This document shows positions 7,701 through 14,637 of a stretch of 19,648 nucleotides of DNA, piece by piece; within the stretch, counting starts at the first letter, position 1; every line of letters begins with the position of its first letter. Position numbers and translations under genes: made by a program. Under the pieces are notes generated by a model, which was not told the origin of the DNA, did not search any database, and worked only from the letters and a program-made list of their open reading frames with translations. Source of the DNA: Bacteroidetes bacterium UBA6661 (GTDB lineage Bacteria; Bacteroidota; Bacteroidia; AKYH767-A; OLB10); assembly GCA_002455375.1 (NCBI GenBank), contig DKKR01000086.1, positions 1 to 19,648 of the forward strand. The letters are read 5' to 3'.

Positions 7701-8283
7701 TTGCCGAGGTAAGTACTAAATAAAAAATAAAGAAAACCATCCCTTGCAGATATATTGCCAATTGATTTCTGAAAAGCGATCCGGTAGCAAAAAAAATTAC
7801 ACCCAGAATAAACACATTAGGGATGATGATGTATAGAAATGGAAGTACATAAGCATTCAGCATAAACGGGCCAATCATTTCCTGATCAATCCAGGGCATC
7901 ATTACACCAGTTAAGATGCCAAAAGGTATTCCTAAAAAAATAAAAAGTGAAGTAAAGTAGGATCCTAAAAATCGTCCACCCAGATATTGTGCTTTAGATA
8001 TGGGTGTGGTAAACATGATTTCATGAAAACGATGTTCGTAATCGCGATACACAGGCACACCCATTACTGCAGAAACAATCATGGTTCCAAAAAGCGTGAG
8101 AATAAGCATCACCTGATAAATGGTATATGGTGCATTCTTATGAATGTTACCTACTGCACCACCAATTGTAATAGCATCTGTAGCAGCAAACAAAAAGCTT
8201 ATCAAAAAAAGAATAGCTAAGTAAATGTAGGTTGCAGGCCTTCTGAAACGGTACGACAACTCAAAGCGAAGAATAGACCACAT
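4711..8283 (-). CDS. ABC-2 type permease fused to an M1-family aminopeptidase
   Basis: 1190 residues in two parts. Residues 1-560 form the permease: two blocks of hydrophobic segments (about 15-285 and 320-535) separated by a polar loop, with ABC-2 type features such as VYRDYEHRFHEIMFTTPISK (near residue 80) and its counterpart LVWKERERGIHLITDSLPVSR in the second block. A further membrane segment at about 563-582 is followed by a large soluble region (600-1190), presumably periplasmic. That region carries the M1 zinc site: His933-Glu934-x-x-His937 (HEVAHQWW) and zinc-ligand Glu957 in VESMAQY. Glu910 in FSEAIGF stands in place of the exopeptidase GAMEN Glu. The HEXXH-to-Glu spacer is 19 residues, one more than the M1 standard. 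The gene starts 3 bp after the stop of its ATPase gene. The permease presumably moves a peptide or membrane-linked substrate processed by the attached peptidase; the substrate is unknown. Confidence 0.9.
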   Translation of the reverse strand: MWSILRFELSYRFRRPATYIYLAILFLISFLFAATDAITIGGAVGNIHKNAPYTIYQVMLILTLFGTMIVSAVMGVPVYRDYEHRFHEIMFTTPISKAQYLGGRFLGSYFTSLFIFLGIPFGILTGVMMPWIDQEMIGPFMLNAYVLPFLYIIIPNVFILGVIFFATGSLFRNQLAIYLQGMVFFIFYLVLTSATGDIENNPKFALLDVFGITPSFYITRYWTPFEKNLQTIPLESYLLWNRLLWMGIALIGAFFTFRLFQFSKTSPFVLRSRKNQEKINVESLSHINLPETSKDYSFSTRLRQWLQMVRFDFFGTIRSVLFIAIWICGVILILGQMPQIGKMFGTTIYPVTYAIIDDLAGNFTLFTLIIITFYSGELVWKERERGIHLITDSLPVSRYALITAKFFAMCLIVAMLQLTVMFMGILIQTLKGFYRYDIDVYLKTLFVSQYPSLILLVLLAFFIHSMVNNKFIGHTLMIAYFVGRMAAAAMGITHKMIWYGNIPSAPYSDMNGYGHFLYPKYMFLLYWGSLGLVLFILGVMLHRHGSEIGIKARWQIFKQQWQYSRGRKIVWSLLLLFIISGSFIYYNTNILHKFKSDKTVRHEQAEYEKRFHKYLDFNQPRITAVNVNIDLVPEKRYAAIKGYYIIQNKSALPIDTFLITWAHENIKINRFGFDILADEVENYQKQFVIYKLAHALKPGDSTKVYFDIEYINNGFANTEEESGLVNNGTFINNNYLPAFGYSESFELTDNSDRKKEDLPRKNHTMRLLSDSASRNNTYLANDADWIRYECIISTSPDQIAVSPGYLQKEWTQNGRRYFHYKMDAPMVNFYSFLSARYEVFRDSFQGINIEIFYHKTHSWNIEKMNHAIKKTLAYCQKNFSPYQFRQVRILEFPRYETFAQSFPNTIPFSEAIGFIYDVSEDTDIDNAFYVTSHEVAHQWWGHQVCGANSQGSTLMVESMAQYTALMVMEKEFGKDAMEKFLKYELDGYLSGRSTERINEQAIARNDGQGYIHYQKGSLVMYAMKDYLGEDTLNAALHRFIKTYGFQSPPYVQAPQFVKYIADATPDSLKQVVEDMFNRITLFDLKCVESKYKKIGNKYEVTLDLETGKVYADSMGNESGVKPNDWIDVGIMKYDGNGKHTYQYLQKQLFTGGRKTIVVIVDEKPSKAGIDPLHKLIDRNSADNIKEVKSL

Positions 8284-8286
8284 GGC

Positions 8287-9165
8287 TTATGGTTTTAGAT
8301 TACCATTAAGAACAGAAAAATATACATCTTCCAAAACGGGCTGCGCAATTACGAAGTGATGGTTAAGCGGCTCTTCGCTCCAAACATGCAGTTCAATCAG
8401 TCCAGTGTTAAATTTCTGTGATATTACATTGTATTTTGTCATCAGCTCTCGTGCAGTAGGTTTGTCAACCTGACAAGTCCATATTTTTCCCTGCACTTGC
8501 CTGATTGCTTCTGCCGGATGCCCGCTAAACATGACCTCACCTTTATTGATAATGGCCATTTGTGAACATAATTCTTTAACGTCTTCAACAATATGTGTAG
8601 AGAGAATTACAATTACCTGCTCACTGATTTCACTTAACAGATTCAGGAATCTATTTCTTTCTGTTGGGTCAAGACCTGCCGTTGGTTCATCAGCAATAAT
8701 AATTTTTGGATTACCGATTAATGCCTGTGCAATACCAAAACGTTGTTTCATACCTCCGCTAAAACCACCTAAATTTTTATTGCGCACCTCATAGAGATTA
8801 GTTTGCAGTAATAGGCTTTTCACTACTTCATCTCGCTCTTTTTTAAGATGTACACCTTTTAATAATGCCAGATGATTTAATAATTCCTGAGCAGAAATGT
8901 TTGGATATACACCAAATTCCTGAGGCAGATAACCCAATATTTTTTTTACTTCTTCCTTATCTTCAAGTACATTTAAATCATCTAAAAAAATATTACCACT
9001 GTCTGCATTTTGCAATGTAGCTATTGTGCGCATCAGTGACGATTTACCTGCACCATTTGGGCCTAATAAACCAAAAAGGCCGTTCTTTATCTCGAGGTTA
9101 ATGTTTTTGAGTGCCTGCACTCCGTTAGGATACGTTTTAGTCAGACCTTTTATGGTGAGTTTCAT
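8287..9165 (-). CDS. ABC transporter ATP-binding protein, partner of the permease-peptidase
   Basis: 292 residues, one ATPase domain. Visible are Walker A GPNGAGKS (35-42), Q-loop Gln82, signature FSGGM (135-139), Walker B IIIADE (155-160) with D-loop GLDP, and the switch His191 in STH. The C-terminal 80 residues (about 212-292) form the extension common in CcmA/NatA/DrrA-type ABC-2 ATPases. It should dimerise in the cytoplasm and drive the ABC-2 permease encoded 3 bp downstream, since ABC-2 systems are usually one ATPase plus permease. The ATG at 9165 places the first beta strand (MKLTIKGLTKTY) correctly. It lies 66 bp after the stop of the small secreted protein gene, with no clear promoter between, so it is probably read from the promoter near 9616. 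Confidence 0.93.
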   Translation of the reverse strand: MKLTIKGLTKTYPNGVQALKNINLEIKNGLFGLLGPNGAGKSSLMRTIATLQNADSGNIFLDDLNVLEDKEEVKKILGYLPQEFGVYPNISAQELLNHLALLKGVHLKKERDEVVKSLLLQTNLYEVRNKNLGGFSGGMKQRFGIAQALIGNPKIIIADEPTAGLDPTERNRFLNLLSEISEQVIVILSTHIVEDVKELCSQMAIINKGEVMFSGHPAEAIRQVQGKIWTCQVDKPTARELMTKYNVISQKFNTGLIELHVWSEEPLNHHFVIAQPVLEDVYFSVLNGNLKP

Positions 9166-9231
9166 TAGCAGAAATTTTGTTGTATTACATTATCTGAATG
9201 CACAAAAGCAAGCAAATACTATTGAAATTTA

Positions 9232-9585
9232 TTAGCGGCTAAAGTAACGAAGAAAAGAAAACAGCGATGCAAAGGTTCTTTTCTGCTGATGTGACACCAC
9301 ATCTATTGGTGAAATAGTGATGGAAGCAATATAGTTGTTGCCATACTTTACTGCAGGATAAATTTGTTGGTTGATTTTATTTGCGGTAATAGTTACAACA
9401 GGTAATTGAACAGCTTTTTGTTCAGTAGCATTGGGAGTAATGATGACTTCCGGAAGTTGTTGGTATGGCATCACCTCACCCTGACTGATATATGCAGGAA
9501 CAACTACGGGTGGTTGTGAGTTTTGTGCAAATGCAGGCAATATAGCTGCAACTAAAATGACGGTTAAAATTTTAAAGCGTTTCAT
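9232..9585 (-). CDS. small secreted protein of unknown function
   Basis: 117 residues. It begins with a clear signal peptide (MKRFK, hydrophobic core ILTVILVAAIL, then PAFAQ as cleavage site near residue 20). The mature part is about 97 residues with no cysteine. It carries two similar strand-like motifs, LPEVIITPN and LPVVTITAN, separated by about 15 residues, and a C-terminal stretch (TFASLFSFLRYFSR) rich in aromatic and basic residues. I recognise no family. As first gene of the ABC/peptidase run, with its own promoter and operator-like palindrome, it may be a periplasmic accessory or a substrate of that system; this is inference from position only. A genuine gene is supported by the signal peptide, the promoter and the absence of a better frame. 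Confidence 0.75.
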   Translation of the reverse strand: MKRFKILTVILVAAILPAFAQNSQPPVVVPAYISQGEVMPYQQLPEVIITPNATEQKAVQLPVVTITANKINQQIYPAVKYGNNYIASITISPIDVVSHQQKRTFASLFSFLRYFSR

Positions 9586-9615
9586 CTGTATATGTTTTTA
9601 TTGATTATTGCGATG

Positions 9616-9648
9616 CAAAGATATATTTATAAGACAGTACTATGCAAC
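9616..9648 (-). promoter_or_regulatory. promoter of the small secreted protein and probably the ABC operon
   Basis: On the minus strand TATCTTTG (9623-9616) is an exact TAnnTTTG -7 box. A TTG at 9647-9645, 21 nt upstream, serves as the -33. The start codon is at 9585, giving a leader of roughly 25 nt. The -33 sits in the centre of the palindrome at 9638-9656. Confidence 0.6.
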
Positions 9649-9656
9649 ACATAGTA
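9638..9656. promoter_or_regulatory. operator-like palindrome over the -33 region
   Basis: TACTATG (9638-9644) and CATAGTA (9650-9656) form a perfect 7-bp inverted repeat with a 5-nt centre. Size and symmetry suit a dimeric winged-helix repressor such as those of the PadR or GntR families, which often control ABC-2 transporters. No regulator gene is in the window. Binding here would cover the -33 of the promoter at 9616-9648. Confidence 0.5.
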
Positions 9657-9866
9657 GTATAAAAAATTGTATCATATTGAAAATCAGTCATAAAAATTTA
9701 AACTTGATTATTAAAATATCGGTTTTATGCTTTTCTGAGAACCAATAACAAGACGATTCAGATGACTAAAATGTTACACAAGCAGGTTAATCTATGCATA
9801 GAAAATAATAAAAAACAACGGACTTTTATCGGCTTAGTATTAATATTGCCGCAACATATTTACTCC

Positions 9867-10211
9867 ATGCATCATTATTTATTTTCTTATGGTACTTTGC
9901 AACTTGAGCAAGTTCAACTTGAAAATTATGGCCGAAAACTAAAAGGCAGTAACGATTTCTTGAATGGCTATAGGATTGAAGACTTAGTAATTACAGACAT
10001 TGAAGTAATTCGTAAAAGTGGTAAGCATATTCATCCTGTTGCTGTCTGTTCCGGAAATAAAAACGATGTCATTAAAGGAATGATTTTTGAAATTACTGAA
10101 GAAGAATTACAAGCTACCGATAAGTATGAAGTGTCTGATTATGTACGTGTGATGGAAAAATTTGAATCCGGAAAAGAAGCTTGGATATATATTGGTAAAA
10201 TAAAATCATAA
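9867..10211 (+). CDS. gamma-glutamylcyclotransferase-like (AIG2/GGCT family) protein
   Basis: 114 residues from the ATG at 9867-9869. The product opens MHHYLFSYGTLQ, whose YGTLQ is the substrate-loop motif (YGSL/YGTL) of the cyclotransferase fold. The conserved acid is Glu in TDKYEVSDYVRV, equivalent to the catalytic Glu in the LDxYE signature. The frame is open 35 codons further upstream (to 9762), but that extension (MTKMLHKQVNL...) has no match to the family and would bury the YGTLQ strand that normally begins the protein. Family members release 5-oxoproline from gamma-glutamyl compounds or act in related amide chemistry; the substrate here is not predictable. The stop lies 4 bp from the convergent serA stop. 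The 281 bp between this start and the divergent gene at 9585 hold the promoter and palindrome listed and otherwise nothing I can support. Confidence 0.78.
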   Translation: MHHYLFSYGTLQLEQVQLENYGRKLKGSNDFLNGYRIEDLVITDIEVIRKSGKHIHPVAVCSGNKNDVIKGMIFEITEEELQATDKYEVSDYVRVMEKFESGKEAWIYIGKIKS

Positions 10212-10215
10212 AGCA

Positions 10216-11445
10216 TCAATATACCCCACGAACCTTTATAGTCTCTTTGCTGTTTTTTAAATCGGAGATCAAACCTGAAGAAGCTTTTTTATCTATGTCA
10301 ACAGCAACATAGCCAATCGTATTGTTGGTTTGAAGATATTGTCCAAGAATGTTTGCTTTATGTTTACTCATTGTAGTATTTATTTCAGAAAGTACACCGG
10401 GCACGTTGCGGTGAATATGTAAAATGCGATGTGCACTTTGTTGCAATGGTAAATTCAATGCAGGAACAGAAACACTACCCATGCTGTTGCCTGTTTCAAG
10501 ATAACGGATAATTTTTCCGGCTACATCAGTGCCGATATTTTCTTGAGCTTCAAGTGTTGACCCTCCAATGTGTGGCGTCAACAATACATTATTCAAATGT
10601 TGCAAGGGCGATTGAAAAATATCACCTTTATGTTGCGGCTCATCACTAAACACATCGGCTGCAAGTCCTGCTAAATGTTTTTCTGTAATGGCTTTTGCAA
10701 TAGCACCTTCATCCATAACCTCACCACGACTCAGGTTAATCAGAACACTGCCTTTTTTCATTTTTCGTAAAAAAGACTCATTCACCATATTGCGCGTTGC
10801 CGAAGTTCCGGGTACATGCAATGTAACAATGTCCGATTGTTTTAACAAGTCATTCAAACTCTTGCAGGCTTTTGCATTTCCCAAAATCAGTTTAGGTTCT
10901 ACATCATAAAAAATTACCTGCATACCTAATGCCTCTGCCAAAACAGAAACCTGACTGCCTATGTGACCATAGCCTATTATCCCTAATGTTTTACCGCGAA
11001 CTTCAAAACAACCTGCACTGTCTTTCAACCATTTTCCGGCAAGGGCTGCATTACTTTTTTCAGGTATTCTGCGTAACAACATAATGCAATTTGCAATCAC
11101 TAACTCTGCAACTGAGCGCGTATTGCTGAAAGGCGAATTGAAAACAGCTATTCCATTTTCTATGGCATCACCCATGCTAACCTGGTTAACACCAATACAA
11201 AAACATCCTGTTGCAATAAGTTTATCTGCCTGTGCAATAACAGCAGCAGTAAGTTGTGTTTTTGAACGTATGCCAAGTATATGGATATTGCTTATTTTCT
11301 GCAGTAATTCTTTTTCAGATAAAGCACCGGTTGTGGTTTCTATTTGTGTATATCCTGCATCTTTAAACATGGCTACAGCAGCAGGATGAACACCCTCAAA
11401 CAAAAGAATTTTAATTTTTTCTTTCGGAAAACTTGTCAACGACAT
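10216..11445 (-). CDS. serA: D-3-phosphoglycerate dehydrogenase
   Basis: 409 residues, one short of Escherichia coli SerA and similar along its full length. Catalytic residues fall at the same numbers: Arg240 (SRGE), Glu269 (FSDEP) and His292 (LTPHIGGST). The NAD-binding glycine motif GYGHIGSQ lies near residue 158, and the substrate-side landmarks ATGCFCIGVNQV and FSNTRSVAELV are present. The C-terminal 80 residues form an ACT domain (HRNVPGVLSEIN, then IGYVAVDI), which in the E. coli type binds serine for feedback inhibition. It oxidises 3-phosphoglycerate to 3-phosphohydroxypyruvate, the first step of serine synthesis. A weak -7-like box, TATCATTG, is at 11468-11461, very close to the start at 11445. 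Neighbours are unrelated, so it appears to be transcribed alone. Confidence 0.96.
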   Translation of the reverse strand: MSLTSFPKEKIKILLFEGVHPAAVAMFKDAGYTQIETTTGALSEKELLQKISNIHILGIRSKTQLTAAVIAQADKLIATGCFCIGVNQVSMGDAIENGIAVFNSPFSNTRSVAELVIANCIMLLRRIPEKSNAALAGKWLKDSAGCFEVRGKTLGIIGYGHIGSQVSVLAEALGMQVIFYDVEPKLILGNAKACKSLNDLLKQSDIVTLHVPGTSATRNMVNESFLRKMKKGSVLINLSRGEVMDEGAIAKAITEKHLAGLAADVFSDEPQHKGDIFQSPLQHLNNVLLTPHIGGSTLEAQENIGTDVAGKIIRYLETGNSMGSVSVPALNLPLQQSAHRILHIHRNVPGVLSEINTTMSKHKANILGQYLQTNNTIGYVAVDIDKKASSGLISDLKNSKETIKVRGVY

Positions 11446-11588
11446 AAATCAATTTTGCTGCAATGATAGTTTGTTTTGTCTGAACAATATTAAGCTATGT
11501 TGGACAAGTTATTTACATTCTGCCAGGAAATGATAAAACGAATTAAATTAGAGGAGAAATATAAAAATGATTTTATAAAAAGTATTTT

Positions 11589-13373
11589 TTACTCCCTAAC
11601 AATTTTCATTGTTTTAACTTCATCTGTAACTGTCGTTAGCTTAATAAAGTAAATGCCGTTTGAATTTAAACTTGGTTTTACTTCATAAGATTGCTTAAGC
11701 ATAAGTTTTAAATCTTCAGAAAATACTTTATTGCCTAATGTATTATAAATTTCAATTTTCGCTAACTTATTTTTAGCACTAATACTAAATGTATTGCTAA
11801 AAGGATTGGGTGCAATATCAAAATCGAAGTTGTTTTCTAAAGCAGAAACTGATAATGCAGGGTCACAAACACCTATCTGAAACGGATGCAGATTATATGC
11901 TGTGTCTGTTGCCATAGCCGTACTGTCAGTTAAGATTGTTCTGATGTATGAATTATTACTTATTATTCCTGAAGGCACATTCCATTGATAGTTGCCATTG
12001 TTAGGTGCTGCTGCGGCAACCGTTGACCAGATACCGTTAAGGCCGGTTGAAGAAAATTCAATCTTTACTGATGTTTGATGTCCCGGAATGACACTGCTGT
12101 TCCATGTAATATTTCTTACTGCATTGGCAGGCATACATTCATATCCTTTTGGAAAAGTCTGATTGATGTTAAGTGTTGTTACCGGAGTAACTTCTCTGAG
12201 ATAAACCAATTTATTAATAGTCGAAAACGGTCCGTTGTTGAATGTTGCCCAAACTGCAATTTCAGGGTAACCGTTTTGATCTGCATCAGCAATGGCTATG
12301 TCCTGGCAAAAAGTCATGTTGGTTAAAGGTATAGTTAAAACATTATTCCATACGGTTCCTCCATTACCTAAAAAAATAACAATACTGCCTGTGGTAGCAA
12401 CTACTGCATCTGCAAAGCCATCATTATTTAAATCTGCCAGTTTTATACATGATGCCAACCCGGATACTGTTAAGCCTGATGATGAATTTACCCATTGTTG
12501 TGCAACGTTATCCCATTTGTAAACATAAGGCACACTGTTGTTATGAATAAAGCCAAAATCATCGTCACCATCGCCATCAATATCTTTAAGAGAAATGTCA
12601 TAAAAACCTAAAGGACCAATGGGTGGAAGGTTAAAATGACTGTTTGTGAAATTTCCTGTACCATCACCAAAATAAGCAGCACCATTCTGATGGCATGAAA
12701 CAAAATCAAGATTACCATCATGGTTTATGTCACCACATTCAACATAATGTTCTGTGTTACCATTAATATATCCGAATGAATGATTCCATACTCCTGTCCC
12801 TGAGTTTAGATATACATGTGTGCCTGCACAACAACCAAACGAACCGGAAACAATATCGAGCAAACCATCATTATTAAAATCGCCAAAGTCTGTTCCAAAC
12901 ATGCCCCAAGTTTCGCCTGCCGTAGCAAGAGAGTCGTCCCATGGAGTCCAGTTCATTCCTGTGCCATCACCTAATGCAACTTCCAGAAGTTGATCGCCAA
13001 AATCAGTTGAAGAATAATTGTGATGAATGCCATAACCTACATCTAAAAAACCATCGTTATTGACATCGCCAACTGCAATGCCACCATAACCAAAATCACC
13101 ATTCTGATAAAGTGTCCAGCCGGAGCCTGTTCCATTACCAAAAAAAACGCTGATGCCATGTTGACTTGTGTTGATGAGTGGGCTGCCATGATCGCCAACA
13201 GTCAATAAATCTAAATGTCCGTCATTGTTTATGTCGGCAAATTCAATTTCTGTTTGTCCGCCTTCTAATGTTAGCGCATTAAAACTGCTGTAATCTGTAA
13301 TGTATGATGGTATCTGCGCACGAACAGAAAATTGTACTGATACGATTGTCAAAAAAAGTATAAGTTTTTTCAT
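11589..13373 (-). CDS. secreted FG-GAP (VCBS) repeat protein with T9SS C-terminal sorting domain
   Basis: 594 residues from the ATG at 13371-13373 (MKKLILF); an in-frame ATG 21 bp upstream would spoil the signal peptide. The signal peptide ends at VRA-Q (19/20). Seven FG-GAP-type motifs with calcium-binding-like acidic loops follow: ADINNDG (47), GDVNNDG (103), GDFNNDG, GDINHDG, KDIDGDG, ADLNNDG and ADADQNG, which fits one seven-bladed beta-propeller. Next is an Ig-like region (NITWNSS to FQIG). The last 75 residues (FDIAPNPFSNTFSIS, YNTLGNKV, NGIYFIKL, KTMKIVRE) are a type A T9SS sorting domain. The protein should cross the outer membrane by T9SS and remain on the surface or be released; its ligand is unknown. 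The promoter is at 13392-13422. Confidence 0.9.
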   Translation of the reverse strand: MKKLILFLTIVSVQFSVRAQIPSYITDYSSFNALTLEGGQTEIEFADINNDGHLDLLTVGDHGSPLINTSQHGISVFFGNGTGSGWTLYQNGDFGYGGIAVGDVNNDGFLDVGYGIHHNYSSTDFGDQLLEVALGDGTGMNWTPWDDSLATAGETWGMFGTDFGDFNNDGLLDIVSGSFGCCAGTHVYLNSGTGVWNHSFGYINGNTEHYVECGDINHDGNLDFVSCHQNGAAYFGDGTGNFTNSHFNLPPIGPLGFYDISLKDIDGDGDDDFGFIHNNSVPYVYKWDNVAQQWVNSSSGLTVSGLASCIKLADLNNDGFADAVVATTGSIVIFLGNGGTVWNNVLTIPLTNMTFCQDIAIADADQNGYPEIAVWATFNNGPFSTINKLVYLREVTPVTTLNINQTFPKGYECMPANAVRNITWNSSVIPGHQTSVKIEFSSTGLNGIWSTVAAAAPNNGNYQWNVPSGIISNNSYIRTILTDSTAMATDTAYNLHPFQIGVCDPALSVSALENNFDFDIAPNPFSNTFSISAKNKLAKIEIYNTLGNKVFSEDLKLMLKQSYEVKPSLNSNGIYFIKLTTVTDEVKTMKIVRE

Positions 13374-13391
13374 AATGAATGGATTATAAAG

Positions 13392-13422
13392 CAAAAATAT
13401 GTTTTTAGTTTTAATGTAAAAA
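13392..13422 (-). promoter_or_regulatory. promoter of the FG-GAP protein gene
   Basis: On the minus strand TATTTTTG (13399-13392) is an exact -7 box, 18 nt downstream of a TTTTT run (13422-13418) in the -33 position. The start codon is at 13373. Confidence 0.6.
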
Positions 13423-13487
13423 GAAGTGTTTCTTATTGACTCTGGTAAAAATTTTCAGGCTTATGCCGGAGATAATAAACATTCCTG

Positions 13488-13515
13488 TTGCCTATCAGCC
13501 TTTTTCTTAATTTTG
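13488..13515 (+). promoter_or_regulatory. promoter of fbp
   Basis: TAATTTTG at 13508-13515 matches TAnnTTTG exactly. A TTG at 13488-13490, 17 nt upstream, is the likely -33. The ATG is at 13537, so the leader is short. Confidence 0.6.
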
Positions 13516-13536
13516 TAAACTAATCTGTAAAGAATT

Positions 13537-14565
13537 ATGTACACACCAAAACGTGTTATCACACTTGGACAATTTATTATAGAACGCCAGTCAGATTTCC
13601 CTTATGCTAAAGGAGAATTATCACGTTTACTTCGCGATATTGGTATTGCTGCCAAAATGGTTAATCGCGAAGTGAATAAGGCAGGCTTGGTAGATATTCT
13701 TGGCGACTATGGCAATACCAATGTGCAGGGCGAAGAAGTAAAAAAATTGGATGTATATGCCAACGAACAATTTATATCTGCATTGAGCAGCGGTGGTGAA
13801 ACCTGTGCTGTTGCCAGTGAAGAAAACGAAGAAATGGTTCCCATCAATTCCGAAATTTCTAAAAATGCAAAGTATTTGGTTGCAATGGATCCTTTGGACG
13901 GCTCATCTAATATTGATGTCAATGTTTCTATAGGAACAATCTTTTCTATATACAGAAGAACAACTCTTTCAGGCCCCAGTAACCTTTCTGATTTTATGCA
14001 AAAAGGGACTGAACAGGTAGCGGCCGGTTATGTTATTTATGGCTCATCTACCATGATGGTTTATACCACCGGTAAAGGCGTAAATGGATTTACATTAGAT
14101 CCTTCTATCGGTGAATTTTGTCTTTCGCATCCCGATATGAAAATACCTAAGCTGGGATTTATTTATTCTGTAAACGAAGGTAACTATGCACATTTTCCTG
14201 TGGGTGTAAAGAAGTTTATTAAATTCTGTCAGGAGGAAGATGAAAAATCCAAACGCCCTTATTCATCAAGATATATAGGATCGTTAGTTGCCGATTTTCA
14301 CCGTAATCTTTTAAAAGGTGGCATTTATATTTATCCCGCAACAGCCAAATCACCAAAAGGAAAGCTAAGATTACTTTATGAATGTAATCCATTGGCATTT
14401 ATTGTAGAGCAGGCCGGAGGCAAAGCCTCTGACGGATTTAACCGCATACTCGACATTCAACCAACATCTTTGCATCAGCGAACACCATTGTTTATAGGAT
14501 CGCCAGACATGGTTTCAAAAGCAGAGGAGCTGATGATGCGATTCAGTCAGGTGAGTACATCTTAA
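13537..14565 (+). CDS. fbp: class 1 fructose-1,6-bisphosphatase
   Basis: 342 residues, the usual length of the class. It hydrolyses fructose-1,6-bisphosphate to fructose-6-phosphate in gluconeogenesis in the cytoplasm. The metal-site motif DPLDGSS has Asp118, Asp121 and the following Gly-Ser-Ser at the same numbers as in well-studied class 1 enzymes, and SEENEE (94-99) supplies the other metal-binding glutamates. GSSTMMVYT and the C-terminal substrate motif (YECNPLAFIVEQAGG) are intact. The N-terminus (ITLGQFIIERQ) resembles the regulatory arm that binds AMP in some members; whether AMP acts here is unknown. It has its own promoter at 13488-13515. The gap to pdhB is 72 bp and contains a separate promoter, so the two are not obligatorily co-transcribed. 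Confidence 0.96.
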   Translation: MYTPKRVITLGQFIIERQSDFPYAKGELSRLLRDIGIAAKMVNREVNKAGLVDILGDYGNTNVQGEEVKKLDVYANEQFISALSSGGETCAVASEENEEMVPINSEISKNAKYLVAMDPLDGSSNIDVNVSIGTIFSIYRRTTLSGPSNLSDFMQKGTEQVAAGYVIYGSSTMMVYTTGKGVNGFTLDPSIGEFCLSHPDMKIPKLGFIYSVNEGNYAHFPVGVKKFIKFCQEEDEKSKRPYSSRYIGSLVADFHRNLLKGGIYIYPATAKSPKGKLRLLYECNPLAFIVEQAGGKASDGFNRILDIQPTSLHQRTPLFIGSPDMVSKAEELMMRFSQVSTS

Positions 14566-14585
14566 TTTTTCTAATTATTCAGACC

Positions 14586-14618
14586 TTTTTAAAGACAAAA
14601 AGTAATTGCTTACTTTTG
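14586..14618 (+). promoter_or_regulatory. promoter of pdhB
   Basis: TACTTTTG at 14611-14618 matches TAnnTTTG exactly, with a TTTTT run at 14586-14590 in the -33 position (20-nt spacer). The ATG follows at 14638, giving a very short leader. Confidence 0.6.
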
Positions 14619-14637
14619 TAAAAGATAACATCACATT

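Noticed and set aside
9762..9866. Upstream extension of the cyclotransferase-like gene
   Set aside because: The 35 extra residues do not resemble the family, which begins just before the YGTL strand; the later ATG is preferred.
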